Source of the DNA: DATLGB01 sp963740765
GTDB taxonomy: Bacteria; Actinomycetota; Thermoleophilia; Solirubrobacterales; Solirubrobacteraceae
NCBI GenBank assembly: GCA_963740765.1
Contig: CAVUFN010000010.1
Location: 434,001-498,000 of the forward strand
Reading direction: 5' to 3'
Length of the DNA: 64,000 nt
The notes beneath the pieces are model-generated. The model had not been told where the DNA came from, made no database searches, and worked only from the letters and a program-made list of their open reading frames with translations. Of the stretch, positions 51,268 through 59,182 are shown in pieces. The stretch's first letter is position 1, and each line of letters starts with the position of its first letter. The position numbers were made by a program, and so were the translations under genes.

Positions 51268-52497
51268 CTACTGCCCCATGGGCAGCTCGCGGAAGCTGTT
51301 CTGGACGATGCTCGGGTACCCCGCCACTCTGACATCGCTGAACACGTTGGGATCGAAGCTGACGTTCAGGCCACTGGACCCGGCGATGATGCCTCCGGGC
51401 CCCTCGACGAAGATCGCCCCCTGCACGTAAGCCGCTCCGGTGAGGCTCACAATCGTGCCGGCATCAGCAGGCGCTGTGAGGTTGTTGGCTGCGAAGAGAA
51501 GGCCGTAGAAGTTGACGCTGCCGCCGAAGCTGATCGTGCCGGCGTTCACCACCAGGACCCCCGGGCTGGCCGCCGAGTTCGCTGTGCCACCGTTGTAGGT
51601 GCAGCTGGCTCCATCGACGAAGACCATCAGCCCTGTGAGCTGCGCCGTCGTCGGACAGGTCGTGTAGTAGGTCCCCAGCTGAATCGCATAGGTCTTCATC
51701 GCGGCCAGGCTCGCGGCGGGCAGCACGTTGCCGACGTAGCCCTGGGTCGTGACCGCCGGAGCGACCTGCGCTGAGCGGTAGCCAAGGCATGCATCGCCTG
51801 GCGTCCCGGCGGTCGCACTCGTGCATCGCACGGCTATCGGACCTGGGTCGGTGGCGTTGCAGTTGGACGCCGGCCGCTGCTTGGCCTGGCATCCCTTCTC
51901 GTCGATGATGGTCTTCTGGCCGTTGTTGCTCGTCTTGAACCACCCTGCGGTGATCACGGTCCGTGGGAGCGTGACGCGCGCCACCTCTTGGCGAACGAGC
52001 GCAACCAGCGAGCGGCGCTCGTTTGCGACCGTGGCGTCAGACCGGATCCACAGCGCTCCGTCGCCATTGGAGTCCCATGTGCACGGCACCATTGACCCGC
52101 ACGCCGTCGCGTCGGTCGCGGCCTTCGTGTAGTAGGTCGCGCTGCTGCCGATGTTGTCTCGAACGGAGGTTTCCCAGGTCACGCCGCCGAGGACATCCGG
52201 TCCGGCGAGGCCGGCCAGGGCCTGCGATGCGTCCGGGCAGTTGGTCCCAGCTGTGGTGCACAGAGGGGGTAGCGCCTTGAGGGCGGTGTTCGGCCATGCG
52301 CTCGCGGTGACGAGCAGCTCGTTGTGGAGCATGGCCTCGGCGAAGTTGAAGGTCGTCTCTCTGGTCCGCTCCGTCCCGCTCCGCCTCTGCGAGCGGTCTA
52401 CGAATGCCAGCGCTCCAAGGGCGGTCGCGAGCATCAGCGCGGTCAGGACGATCGCGATCACGAGCGCCGACCCGCGCTCGGACTGCGTCTCGGTCAT
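51268..52497 (-). CDS. PilX-like type IV pilus protein
   Basis: A 409-residue protein and the last gene of the minor-pilin operon. The start MTETQSERGSALVIAIVLTA has a PilX-type hydrophobic helix (about 12-35) with no clear G|F...E cleavage site. The remainder is an extracytoplasmic, Thr/Ala/Gly-rich, Cys-containing region with beta-helix-like repeats near the end (VLVVNAGTISFGGSVNFYGL, IVSLTGAAYVQGAIFVEGPG). Pairs of cysteines may form disulphides. It overlaps the upstream pilin gene by 4 bases. The base composition looks less GC-rich than the housekeeping genes around it. Confidence 0.68.
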   Translation of the reverse strand: MTETQSERGSALVIAIVLTALMLATALGALAFVDRSQRRSGTERTRETTFNFAEAMLHNELLVTASAWPNTALKALPPLCTTAGTNCPDASQALAGLAGPDVLGGVTWETSVRDNIGSSATYYTKAATDATACGSMVPCTWDSNGDGALWIRSDATVANERRSLVALVRQEVARVTLPRTVITAGWFKTSNNGQKTIIDEKGCQAKQRPASNCNATDPGPIAVRCTSATAGTPGDACLGYRSAQVAPAVTTQGYVGNVLPAASLAAMKTYAIQLGTYYTTCPTTAQLTGLMVFVDGASCTYNGGTANSAASPGVLVVNAGTISFGGSVNFYGLLFAANNLTAPADAGTIVSLTGAAYVQGAIFVEGPGGIIAGSSGLNVSFDPNVFSDVRVAGYPSIVQNSFRELPMGQ

Positions 52498-53351
52498 GAC
52501 AACACCGTCACGGTCTGGGTGGTCGTGCTCGAGAGGCCGCCACGGTCGGTCACCGTGAGGGTGAACGTGTGTGTGCCGGTCGTCGTCACCACATAGTCCA
52601 CGACGGGGCTGGTCTGGGCGATCACGGTGCTTCCGTCCTTCCACGAGTAGGTCAGGCTCCCGGCGTCGGGATCCGAAGAGGACGAGCCGTTGAGCCGGAC
52701 GTGGCCATTGGGCTGCACCGAGGCGGTGAAGGCTGCCTGCGGGGGGCGGTTGGTGTTGCGCAGGAACACACCGCTGTGCAGCGGTGTCTCGACCGGCGCG
52801 CGGTTCGGCGTGTCATCGAGGAAGAGGTCCACGGCCACCGAGCTGATGCGGGACGGGTCGGTCGAGTCGTAGGAGAAGACCGGTCGGCTGTCGTTGACCA
52901 CGCTGGGCACCGTCGCGGTGGTCGTCCAGTTCGTATCCGGGCACGCGGTCGACGGCACCACGGCGTCGGTGCGCTGTTGGCGCAGCAGACGCTGAGTCGA
53001 CGGCGCCAGGCAGTAGCGGACGGTACCGATGCCGTACGTGTTCGTCGCCGACGAAGCCGACCCCGGATCAACGGCCTTGAACACGAAATCGGTGTCCGTG
53101 GCGCGCAGAACGGAGGTACCGGACGCGTTGGAGGCCGTCTGGTAGGCCGTCGCGTTGCGCGCATCGCGAGACAGGAGGTCCATGGCGTTGCGTGCGTTCT
53201 CGGTGTCGAACGCGAGGTCCTGGTTGGTGCCGTTGAGCACGACGTATCTCTCAAAGGTCACGAGCGCAGCCCCCATGACGATGAGCATCAGCGTCATTGC
53301 CAGCAGGAGCTCGATCAGCGTGAAACCGCGGCTGTCCGCGAGGCGGCTCAT
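52494..53351 (-). CDS. Prepilin-type protein with C-terminal PKD domain
   Basis: A 285-residue pilin-like protein. The class III signal RGFTLIELLLAMTLMLIVMG (prepilin peptidase cleaves before Phe, Glu5 present) starts the N-terminal helix. The middle part resembles PilW (FDTENARNAMDLLSRDARNA). The last 90 residues are a PKD-like immunoglobulin domain (LNGSSSSDPDAGSLTYSWKD and TVTDRGGLSSTTTQTVTV), which is unusual on a minor pilin and suggests an adhesive tip. It overlaps both neighbours by 4 bases. Confidence 0.75.
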   Translation of the reverse strand: MSRLADSRGFTLIELLLAMTLMLIVMGAALVTFERYVVLNGTNQDLAFDTENARNAMDLLSRDARNATAYQTASNASGTSVLRATDTDFVFKAVDPGSASSATNTYGIGTVRYCLAPSTQRLLRQQRTDAVVPSTACPDTNWTTTATVPSVVNDSRPVFSYDSTDPSRISSVAVDLFLDDTPNRAPVETPLHSGVFLRNTNRPPQAAFTASVQPNGHVRLNGSSSSDPDAGSLTYSWKDGSTVIAQTSPVVDYVVTTTGTHTFTLTVTDRGGLSSTTTQTVTVLS

Positions 53352-54925
53352 GCGCTCTTCGGCCCCAGGAACCCCGACTCCCGCTCGTGCGTGTCGACGG
53401 ACGTGACCCAGTAGGTGTTCAAGCTGCCGGCGCCGGCAGCGTCGACGTATGTGCAGGTCGCGTTGTTGGCGATGGTCGGGCACAGCACGTTGATGTACTC
53501 GCGGTCGTAGCGATTGGCGATCGCCGGGCTCCCGGTGACCGAGCCGGGGGCGCGGTAGATGCGGAACGACTCGATCGTGTCTCCGCTGTCCGGATCGAGC
53601 GGAGTAGCGAGCTTCCACGTGAGCGTCGTGCCCGACCCGCCCGCGGTGGCCGTCAGCGTGCCCGGCGTCTTGGGCGGCCGGTTGCCGGTGTTGACGTTCA
53701 CGGAGGAGAGGGCACCTTCGCGCAATGCGCCGGTGGCCGGATCGCGATCGACCCCGTAGACGGTGTAGTAGAACGCGGAATTGGTGTACGCCGGCGGCGA
53801 CGTGTCCGTGCATTCCGTCGCGGCGTCGATCGGGATCACGGCCGTTGCGGTGGACGGGCAGACGAGCGTCTTGCTCGTCCGCGCGGTCCCCTTGTACACG
53901 CGGTAACCCTCGATGTCGCCTTCTGGGCTGGTCTCCCAGACGGTGTCGATCGCTGGGATGGTCTTCTCGCGGCCGGTGGCGTCCGCGTTCGGTGGAGCGA
54001 GCGGCGGACAGCGGTTCACCGCGAGTGACAAGGAGCCAGGGGAGCCCGAGAGGCCGTAGTCGTCCTGCGCCTGGGCGCCGACCTCCGAGACTCCGTCGTA
54101 GGTGTAGGAACCCGGCAGGCACAGGCCATAGTTCACGCTTGCCGCATTGGTGTCGACGACGGGCGCGCCCAGGTTCCACGTGAACGCCCAGGCGTTGCCC
54201 GAGCCGCTGCATGTGCTGGTGCTTGGCGGGCAGGTGGCCATCGGGGCGCCTTGCAGCAGCCAGGAGAGGGTCTGGGGACTGTTCGTCGTGGTCACGGAGA
54301 AGGCCGCTGAGGTCGTCGTTTTGCTCGTGATGACCGGGCAGGCCGTGGAGCAGGCCCACGGCGACGTCATCGTGAGCGCGCTCACGCTGGGCAGCGTTGA
54401 GCTGGCTCCCACCGGAACGGCGGTGACCTGTTTGACCGTTCCGCTGCGCGGTGCGCTCCAACTCACCGTCGCGGTCACCTGCTTGGCGTCGCTTGGGTTC
54501 TTGTCCGCCGGTGAGGTCTGGGCAGGGCCGGCGCAGAAGGAGGCATCGTGAGAGCCGGTCGTTCCGATGCCGTCCGAGGTGTCATCCAGCGTGCACACCG
54601 AGGCGCTGATCGTGTAGACGTACCCCCGGCGCGTAGTGGTCCAGCTGGGATCTGCCGGGTCGGAGTCCACGAGGTCCGGAGCCGCGGCCCGCAGCCGGCT
54701 CATCAGCAACGCCGGCGTCAGGTCGCGAGGGGTGACTCCCCGTGCGGCCTCGACCACGCGCCGGGCGACGTTCGTCGCGCCGTCATGTGCCGCCGTGCTG
54801 TTGGTCGACCGGTTGGCCACGTTGGCGAGCTGGGCGACACCGAGCATGCCGGTGACGAGCAAGAATGCGGCGACCATCACCTCAACGAGGGTGAACCCGC
54901 GCTGACCGTTTGAACCGAATTCCAC
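53348..54925 (-). CDS. PilV-like prepilin protein with fibronectin-type domains
   Basis: A 525-residue pilin-like protein, first gene of the operon. QRGFTLVEVMVAAFLLVTGM is a class III prepilin signal with Glu5. After the pilin helix come Thr/Ser-rich beta domains: an Ig-like segment (about 170-290) and two fibronectin type III-like segments (TVWETSPEGDIEGYRVYKGT and LTWKLATPLDPDSGDTIES). It is far larger than ordinary minor pilins (about 150-200 residues). The start at 54925 is preceded by a purine-rich GAAGAGTGGGTGGA stretch. Confidence 0.72.
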   Translation of the reverse strand: MEFGSNGQRGFTLVEVMVAAFLLVTGMLGVAQLANVANRSTNSTAAHDGATNVARRVVEAARGVTPRDLTPALLMSRLRAAAPDLVDSDPADPSWTTTRRGYVYTISASVCTLDDTSDGIGTTGSHDASFCAGPAQTSPADKNPSDAKQVTATVSWSAPRSGTVKQVTAVPVGASSTLPSVSALTMTSPWACSTACPVITSKTTTSAAFSVTTTNSPQTLSWLLQGAPMATCPPSTSTCSGSGNAWAFTWNLGAPVVDTNAASVNYGLCLPGSYTYDGVSEVGAQAQDDYGLSGSPGSLSLAVNRCPPLAPPNADATGREKTIPAIDTVWETSPEGDIEGYRVYKGTARTSKTLVCPSTATAVIPIDAATECTDTSPPAYTNSAFYYTVYGVDRDPATGALREGALSSVNVNTGNRPPKTPGTLTATAGGSGTTLTWKLATPLDPDSGDTIESFRIYRAPGSVTGSPAIANRYDREYINVLCPTIANNATCTYVDAAGAGSLNTYWVTSVDTHERESGFLGPKSA

Positions 54926-55189
54926 CCACTCTTCATCGGCATGTGCGTCCAGTGGCCTGAGGACGCCGTCGTCTTTCCAGACCGATGGGCCAGCGCGCGA
55001 GGCCGCGCAGCCAGGCCGTCACCGAACGGACCGACGGGACCCCTCAACCACCGCGCGGCGACCACCCCGAGTCGCCATCGAGCGGGTCGCGATGCCAGAA
55101 CAGCAGCCTCCGGCGCGAGCGCGTAGCGGACGAGGCCACGCCAGAGCAATGAGGGATGCAACGTGTCGCGCGACCCCCTGAAACGCCGA
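54926..55189. other. Intergenic region between pilin operon and tRNA-Ala
   Basis: No gene is well supported here. A 94-codon frame on the minus strand (start 55161) overlaps the pilin start and has no recognisable motif. The part near 54926-54990 should hold the pilin operon promoter. I looked for a cyclic-di-GMP riboswitch on the minus strand and did not find a convincing one. Confidence 0.4.
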
Positions 55190-55221
55190 AACCGGCGACC
55201 CTTCGGGAAAAGTCGCCGGTT
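55190..55221 (-). terminator. Hairpin downstream of tRNA-Ala
   Basis: AACCGGCGAC and GTCGCCGGTT form a perfect 10-base-pair stem around a 12-base loop, 15 bases after the 3' end of the minus-strand tRNA. The loop reads TTTTCCCGAAGG on the minus strand. It probably ends tRNA-Ala transcription. Confidence 0.6.
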
Positions 55222-55236
55222 CGAACGTCGAGCAAA

Positions 55237-55312
55237 TGGTGGAGCTGAGGGGGCTCGAACCCCTGACCTTCTGGCTGCCAGCCAGACGCTCTTCCAGCTG
55301 AGCTACAGCCCC
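55237..55312 (-). tRNA. tRNA-Ala (GGC)
   Basis: Read on the minus strand, the acceptor GGGGCTG pairs with CAGCTCC and includes the G3-U70 pair that identifies tRNA-Ala. The D arm is GCTCAGCTGGAAGAGC, the anticodon loop CTGGCAG gives anticodon GGC, and the T loop is TTCGAGC. The 3' ACCA is encoded, unlike in the tRNA-His of this window. Confidence 0.95.
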
Positions 55313-55337
55313 GTGCGGCCCCGAATGGTAGCGCGCG

Positions 55338-55973
55338 CTAACGCGGTGAGCGGGGGATGAACTCCGGGACGTCGTCGACGACGGGCGTCCGGGCCCGGCG
55401 CGTGATGCGGGGCTCGCCGAGGTCGCCGCCGACCTCGTCGAGCTTGGAGCTCATGGCCCGGTGGGCGGCGGAGACGTCGCGGAGGATCAGCTCCGCATTG
55501 CGGCGCAGGGACTCGGCGAGCTGGCGCAGCTGGCTGCTCATCTCCTCGCCGTCCTGCAGCACGGAGGCGGCCAGCTCGCGGGCGCGGCCGAGCTGCTTGC
55601 GGGCGGAGGCTTCGGCCTCCTCGCGGGTCTGGGTCGCGAACACCTCGGCGATGCGCTGGACCTCCTCGGCCTCCGTGCGGGCCTCGGTGACGATACGGGT
55701 CGACTCGGCGCGGGCGTCCTCCCGCAGCCGGGTGGCGTCCTCGGAGGCCGAGCCGGTGACGGCCTCGGCCTCGGCGCGGGCCTCCGCGAGCAGCTCCGCG
55801 GCCTCTTCCTCGGCGGAGGCGACGCGGATGTCGGCGGCACGGGCGGCTTCGGCGATGCGGGCGTCGGCGCGGCGCTCGGCCTCGTCGCGGATCTGGGTGG
55901 CGGCGTCCTCCGCGGCGCGCATGATCGACGCCACGCGGCGGCTCGCCTCGATGTGGGGGCGGCCCTCGGCCAT
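55338..55973 (-). CDS. DivIVA-like coiled-coil protein
   Basis: A 211-residue protein that is almost entirely an Ala/Glu/Arg coiled coil from about residue 10 to 175 (RAAEDAATQIRDEAERRADA, EEEAAELLAEARAEAEAVTG), followed by a short tail ending VPEFIPRSPR. It resembles the coiled-coil part of DivIVA/SepIVA-type and ATP-synthase-b-like proteins, but the membrane-binding N-terminal domain of DivIVA is missing. A role as a cytoskeletal or scaffold protein is a guess. It lies between tRNA-Ala and the divergent leuS. ATG 55973 has a TATCTG hexamer 6 bases upstream. Confidence 0.65.
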   Translation of the reverse strand: MAEGRPHIEASRRVASIMRAAEDAATQIRDEAERRADARIAEAARAADIRVASAEEEAAELLAEARAEAEAVTGSASEDATRLREDARAESTRIVTEARTEAEEVQRIAEVFATQTREEAEASARKQLGRARELAASVLQDGEEMSSQLRQLAESLRRNAELILRDVSAAHRAMSSKLDEVGGDLGEPRITRRARTPVVDDVPEFIPRSPR

Positions 55974-55979
55974 CCCTGT

Positions 55980-55985
55980 CAGATA
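55980..55985 (-). promoter_or_regulatory. Candidate -10 hexamer for the coiled-coil gene
   Basis: On the minus strand TATCTG ends 6 bases before ATG 55973. The last base is G, so it is a weaker match. Confidence 0.3.
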
Positions 55986-56009
55986 CGAGGAAACGCGCCT
56001 GGTCCCTTC

Positions 56010-56015
56010 TATCGT
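56010..56015 (+). promoter_or_regulatory. Candidate -10 hexamer for leuS
   Basis: TATCGT lies 12 bases before the ATG at 56028. With this spacing a leader of only a few bases would be expected. Confidence 0.35.
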
Positions 56016-56027
56016 CGCCCGCTCGAG

Positions 56028-58481
56028 ATGAGCGACGAACGCCGCTACGACCCGAAATCGATCGAGCCCCGCTGGCAGGAGGTCTGGGAGCGCGAGCAGA
56101 CGTGGGCGGTCAGCAACGACGTCGACGGCGCCGAGACCTCCTACGTGCTGGAGATGCTGCCGTACCCGAGCGGCGAGCCGCACATGGGGCATCTGAAGAA
56201 CTACTCGATCGGTGACGCGGTCGCGCACTTCCACCGGCGCACGGGCAAGCGCGTCCTGCATCCGATGGGCTACGACGCGTTCGGCCTGCCCGCCGAGAAC
56301 CACGCCATCCGCACGGGCGAGCACCCGCGGGACTCGACCGCGAAGTCGATCGAGTCCTTCCAGCAGCACTTCCGTCGGTGGGGGATCTCGATCGACTGGA
56401 CGCGCGAGTTCGGGACCCACGAGCCGCGCTACTACCGCTGGACGCAGTGGATCTTCCTGAAGCTGTTCGAGCGCGGCCTGGCCTACCGCAAGGACGCCGC
56501 CGTCAACTGGTGCCCTCAAGACGCGACCGTGCTCGCCAACGAGCAGGTCATCGACGGCCGCTGCGAGCGCTGCGGCACGCAGGTCGAGATCCGCCAGCTC
56601 GAGCAGTGGTTCTTCCGCATCACCGACTACGCGGACCGGCTGCTGGACGACCTCGACACGATCGAGTGGCCCCACCACGTCAAGACCATGCAGCGCAACT
56701 GGATCGGCCGCTCCTACGGCGCCGAGGTCACGTTCCGCTGCGAGGAGCTGGGTACCGACTACCCGGTCTTCACCACCCGTCCCGACACGCTGTTCGGCGC
56801 GACGTTCTTCGTGATGTCGCCCGAGCACCCCGACGTCTTCAAGCTCGCCGCGGGGACCGCGCAGGAGGACGAGGTCCACGCGTACGTCAACGCGGCCGCG
56901 CGCGAGTCCGCCGAGGAGCGGGGGGACACGGATCGCGAGAAGACCGGCGTGTTCCTCGGCCGCACCGTCACCAACCCCGTCAACGGCGAGCAGATCCCGA
57001 TGTACGTGGCCGACTACGTGCTGATGGAGTACGGCACCGGCGCGATCATGGCCGTCCCGGGCCACGACGAGCGCGACCACGCGTTCGCGACGAAGTTCGG
57101 GATCGAGATCCGCCGCGTCGTCGAGGGCGGGGACGGCGAGCTGCCGTACACCGGCGACGGCCCACTCGTCAACTCCGATCCGCGCTTCGACGGGCAGGGG
57201 AACCGCGACGCGCTGGAGGCGATCGTCGCCTGGCTCGACACGGAGGGCCTCGGCCACCCGTCGATCAACTACCGGCTGCGCGACTGGCTGCTGTCCCGCC
57301 AGCGCTACTGGGGCTGCCCGATCCCGATCGTCTACTGCGAGCGGTGCGGCATGCAGCCCGTGCCGGAGTCCGACCTGCCCGTCGTCCTGCCCGACGTCGA
57401 GGACTATGCGCCGCAGGGGAAGTCCCCGCTCGCCGCGGCCGAGGACTGGGTCAACACCACCTGTCCCTCGTGCTCCGGTCCCGCCCGGCGCGAGACGGAC
57501 ACGATGGACACGTTCGTCGACTCCTCCTGGTACTTCCTGCGCTACTGCGACGCGCTCAACGACGACGCCGCCTGGGATCCCGCCGTGGTGGCGGAGTGGG
57601 CACCGGTCGACCAGTACATCGGCGGTGTCGAGCACGCGATCCTGCACCTCATGTACGCGCGCTTCTTCGTGAAGGCGCTGCACGACCTCGGGCTGTTGGG
57701 CTTCGACGAGCCCTTCCGCCGCCTGTTCACGCAGGGCATGATCACCCGCGACGGCGCGAAGATGTCCAAGTCCAAGGGGAACATGATCTCCCCGCAGACC
57801 TACATGGACCGCTACGGGTCGGACACCGCCCGTTGCTACACGATGTTCATCGGGCCGCCCGACCAGGACATCGACTGGCGCGACGACGGGGTCGAGGGCG
57901 TCCACCGCTTCCTCTCGCGGCTGTGGCGGCTGGCCGCGGAGGTGTCGGATGCGACGGGCACCCGGGAGCCGCGGGTCGCCGGCGAGCCGTCCGGCGACGA
58001 CCTCCTGCTGGTGCGCAAGGCGCACTGGGCGATCGACAAGGTCACCCACGACATGTCGGAGGGGCGCTTCGCGTTCAACACCGCGATCGCCGCCGTGATG
58101 GAGCTGGTGAACGAGTGCTACCGCCATCGCGAGGCCGCGCCGGACGCGCTGCACTTCGCGGCCACCACGGCGGCTTCCCTGATCTTCCCGTTCGCGCCGC
58201 ACACGGGCACGGATGCGTTCCACGCGCTGACGGGCGCGCGCGTGTGGGAGGAGCCGTGGCCGGCCGCCGATCCCTCCTACCTCGAGCAGGACACGGTGAC
58301 GGTGATCGTCCAGGTCAACGGCAAGATGCGCGACCGCTTCGAGGTCGCCGCGGGCTCGTCGCGCGAGGATCTGGAGGCCTCGGCCCGGGCGCTGCCGAAT
58401 GCGGCGGCGCACATCGACGGGCGCGAGGTCGTGAAGGTCATCGTCGTCCCGGACAAGCTGGTCAACCTCGTCGTGAAGTAG
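56028..58481 (+). CDS. leuS: Leucyl-tRNA synthetase
   Basis: An 817-residue class Ia synthetase that charges tRNA-Leu. HMGH at 52-55 (PYPSGEPHMGHLKNYSIGD) and KMSKS at 578-582 (GAKMSKSKGNMISP) are both present. The editing domain lies at about 215-400 (TTRPDTLFGATFFVMSPEHP), with a Cys-containing insert after it (YCERCGMQP) and another near CPSCSGPARR. VDSSWYFLRYCD is the usual block before KMSKS. The start ATG 56028 gives MSDERRYDPKSIEPRWQEVW as in homologues. It precedes comEA, as in many bacteria. Confidence 0.96.
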   Translation: MSDERRYDPKSIEPRWQEVWEREQTWAVSNDVDGAETSYVLEMLPYPSGEPHMGHLKNYSIGDAVAHFHRRTGKRVLHPMGYDAFGLPAENHAIRTGEHPRDSTAKSIESFQQHFRRWGISIDWTREFGTHEPRYYRWTQWIFLKLFERGLAYRKDAAVNWCPQDATVLANEQVIDGRCERCGTQVEIRQLEQWFFRITDYADRLLDDLDTIEWPHHVKTMQRNWIGRSYGAEVTFRCEELGTDYPVFTTRPDTLFGATFFVMSPEHPDVFKLAAGTAQEDEVHAYVNAAARESAEERGDTDREKTGVFLGRTVTNPVNGEQIPMYVADYVLMEYGTGAIMAVPGHDERDHAFATKFGIEIRRVVEGGDGELPYTGDGPLVNSDPRFDGQGNRDALEAIVAWLDTEGLGHPSINYRLRDWLLSRQRYWGCPIPIVYCERCGMQPVPESDLPVVLPDVEDYAPQGKSPLAAAEDWVNTTCPSCSGPARRETDTMDTFVDSSWYFLRYCDALNDDAAWDPAVVAEWAPVDQYIGGVEHAILHLMYARFFVKALHDLGLLGFDEPFRRLFTQGMITRDGAKMSKSKGNMISPQTYMDRYGSDTARCYTMFIGPPDQDIDWRDDGVEGVHRFLSRLWRLAAEVSDATGTREPRVAGEPSGDDLLLVRKAHWAIDKVTHDMSEGRFAFNTAIAAVMELVNECYRHREAAPDALHFAATTAASLIFPFAPHTGTDAFHALTGARVWEEPWPAADPSYLEQDTVTVIVQVNGKMRDRFEVAAGSSREDLEASARALPNAAAHIDGREVVKVIVVPDKLVNLVVK

Positions 58482-58594
58482 GGCTTGGGGCGTTGCCCGG
58501 GTTCGAACTGCCGAAGAGCCTTGGCACACGTTCCGCGCTGAATCGTCACATCTGCACCTAGATCCGTAGCGGCAAGCGCGGCAGGGTCAACCGG

Positions 58595-59182
58595 GTGCCG
58601 GACCTGCCTCGCTCGCACCTCGTCGCCTACGCGCTGGCGGCGGTCGCGGTGCTGGCGTTCGGGGCGCGCGAGATCGCGTCGGCGCGGAAGGAGGAGTCGA
58701 CCGCAGAGCCGATCGCGGTGCAGCGGTCGGGGTCCGGGGAGGGCAAGCGCGGCGGGCGGGTGGTGGTGCACGTCGCCGGTGCGGTGCTGCGCCCGGGCGT
58801 CTACCGGCTCCGCGCGGGCGCGCGGGTGGACGATGCGGTGCGGCGCGCGGGCGGGGCGCGGCGCCGTGCGGACCTGACGCAGGTCAACCTCGCGCAGGAG
58901 GTCGAGGACGGGCGGCAGATCGTCGTGCCGGCGCGGGCGCCGCCGGTCGCGGCGGCGGGCGGCGGCACCGCGGCGACGACCGCTCCGGCCGGGCCGATCA
59001 ACCTGAACACCGCGACGCTCGAGCAGCTCGACTCCCTCCAGGGGATCGGGCCGGTGACCGCGCAGCAGATCCTCGACTTCCGTGAGCAGCAGGGCGGGTT
59101 CTCCGACGTCGAGGAGCTCGACCAGGTGCCGGGGATCGGCGAGGCGACGATGGCCTCGCTGCGGGACAAGGTGACGGTGTGA
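58595..59182 (+). CDS. comEA: Competence protein ComEA (DNA receptor)
   Basis: A 195-residue membrane-anchored DNA-binding protein. One N-terminal helix (LVAYALAAVAVLAFGA) is followed by an SLBB domain (VVVHVAGAVLRPGVYRLRAG, about 48-110), a short Ala/Gly/Thr linker and a C-terminal helix-hairpin-helix pair (INLNTATLEQLDSLQGIGPV, VEELDQVPGIGEATM). It pulls incoming double-stranded DNA to the membrane. GTG 58595 is the first suitable start; 113 bases without a clear gene separate it from leuS. Its stop overlaps comEC. Confidence 0.92.
   Translation: MPDLPRSHLVAYALAAVAVLAFGAREIASARKEESTAEPIAVQRSGSGEGKRGGRVVVHVAGAVLRPGVYRLRAGARVDDAVRRAGGARRRADLTQVNLAQEVEDGRQIVVPARAPPVAAAGGGTAATTAPAGPINLNTATLEQLDSLQGIGPVTAQQILDFREQQGGFSDVEELDQVPGIGEATMASLRDKVTV

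Noticed and set aside
54877..55161. 94-codon minus-strand frame before the pilin operon.
   Set aside because: It overlaps the first pilin gene, has no recognisable motif and reads like non-coding high-GC sequence.
54926..55189. Possible cyclic-di-GMP riboswitch before the pilin operon.
   Set aside because: I could not find the conserved GEMM core in the right order; only scattered similarity was present.
58482..58594. tRNA-like GGGTTCGAACTGCC element between leuS and comEA.
   Set aside because: No acceptor, D or anticodon stem can be formed around it.
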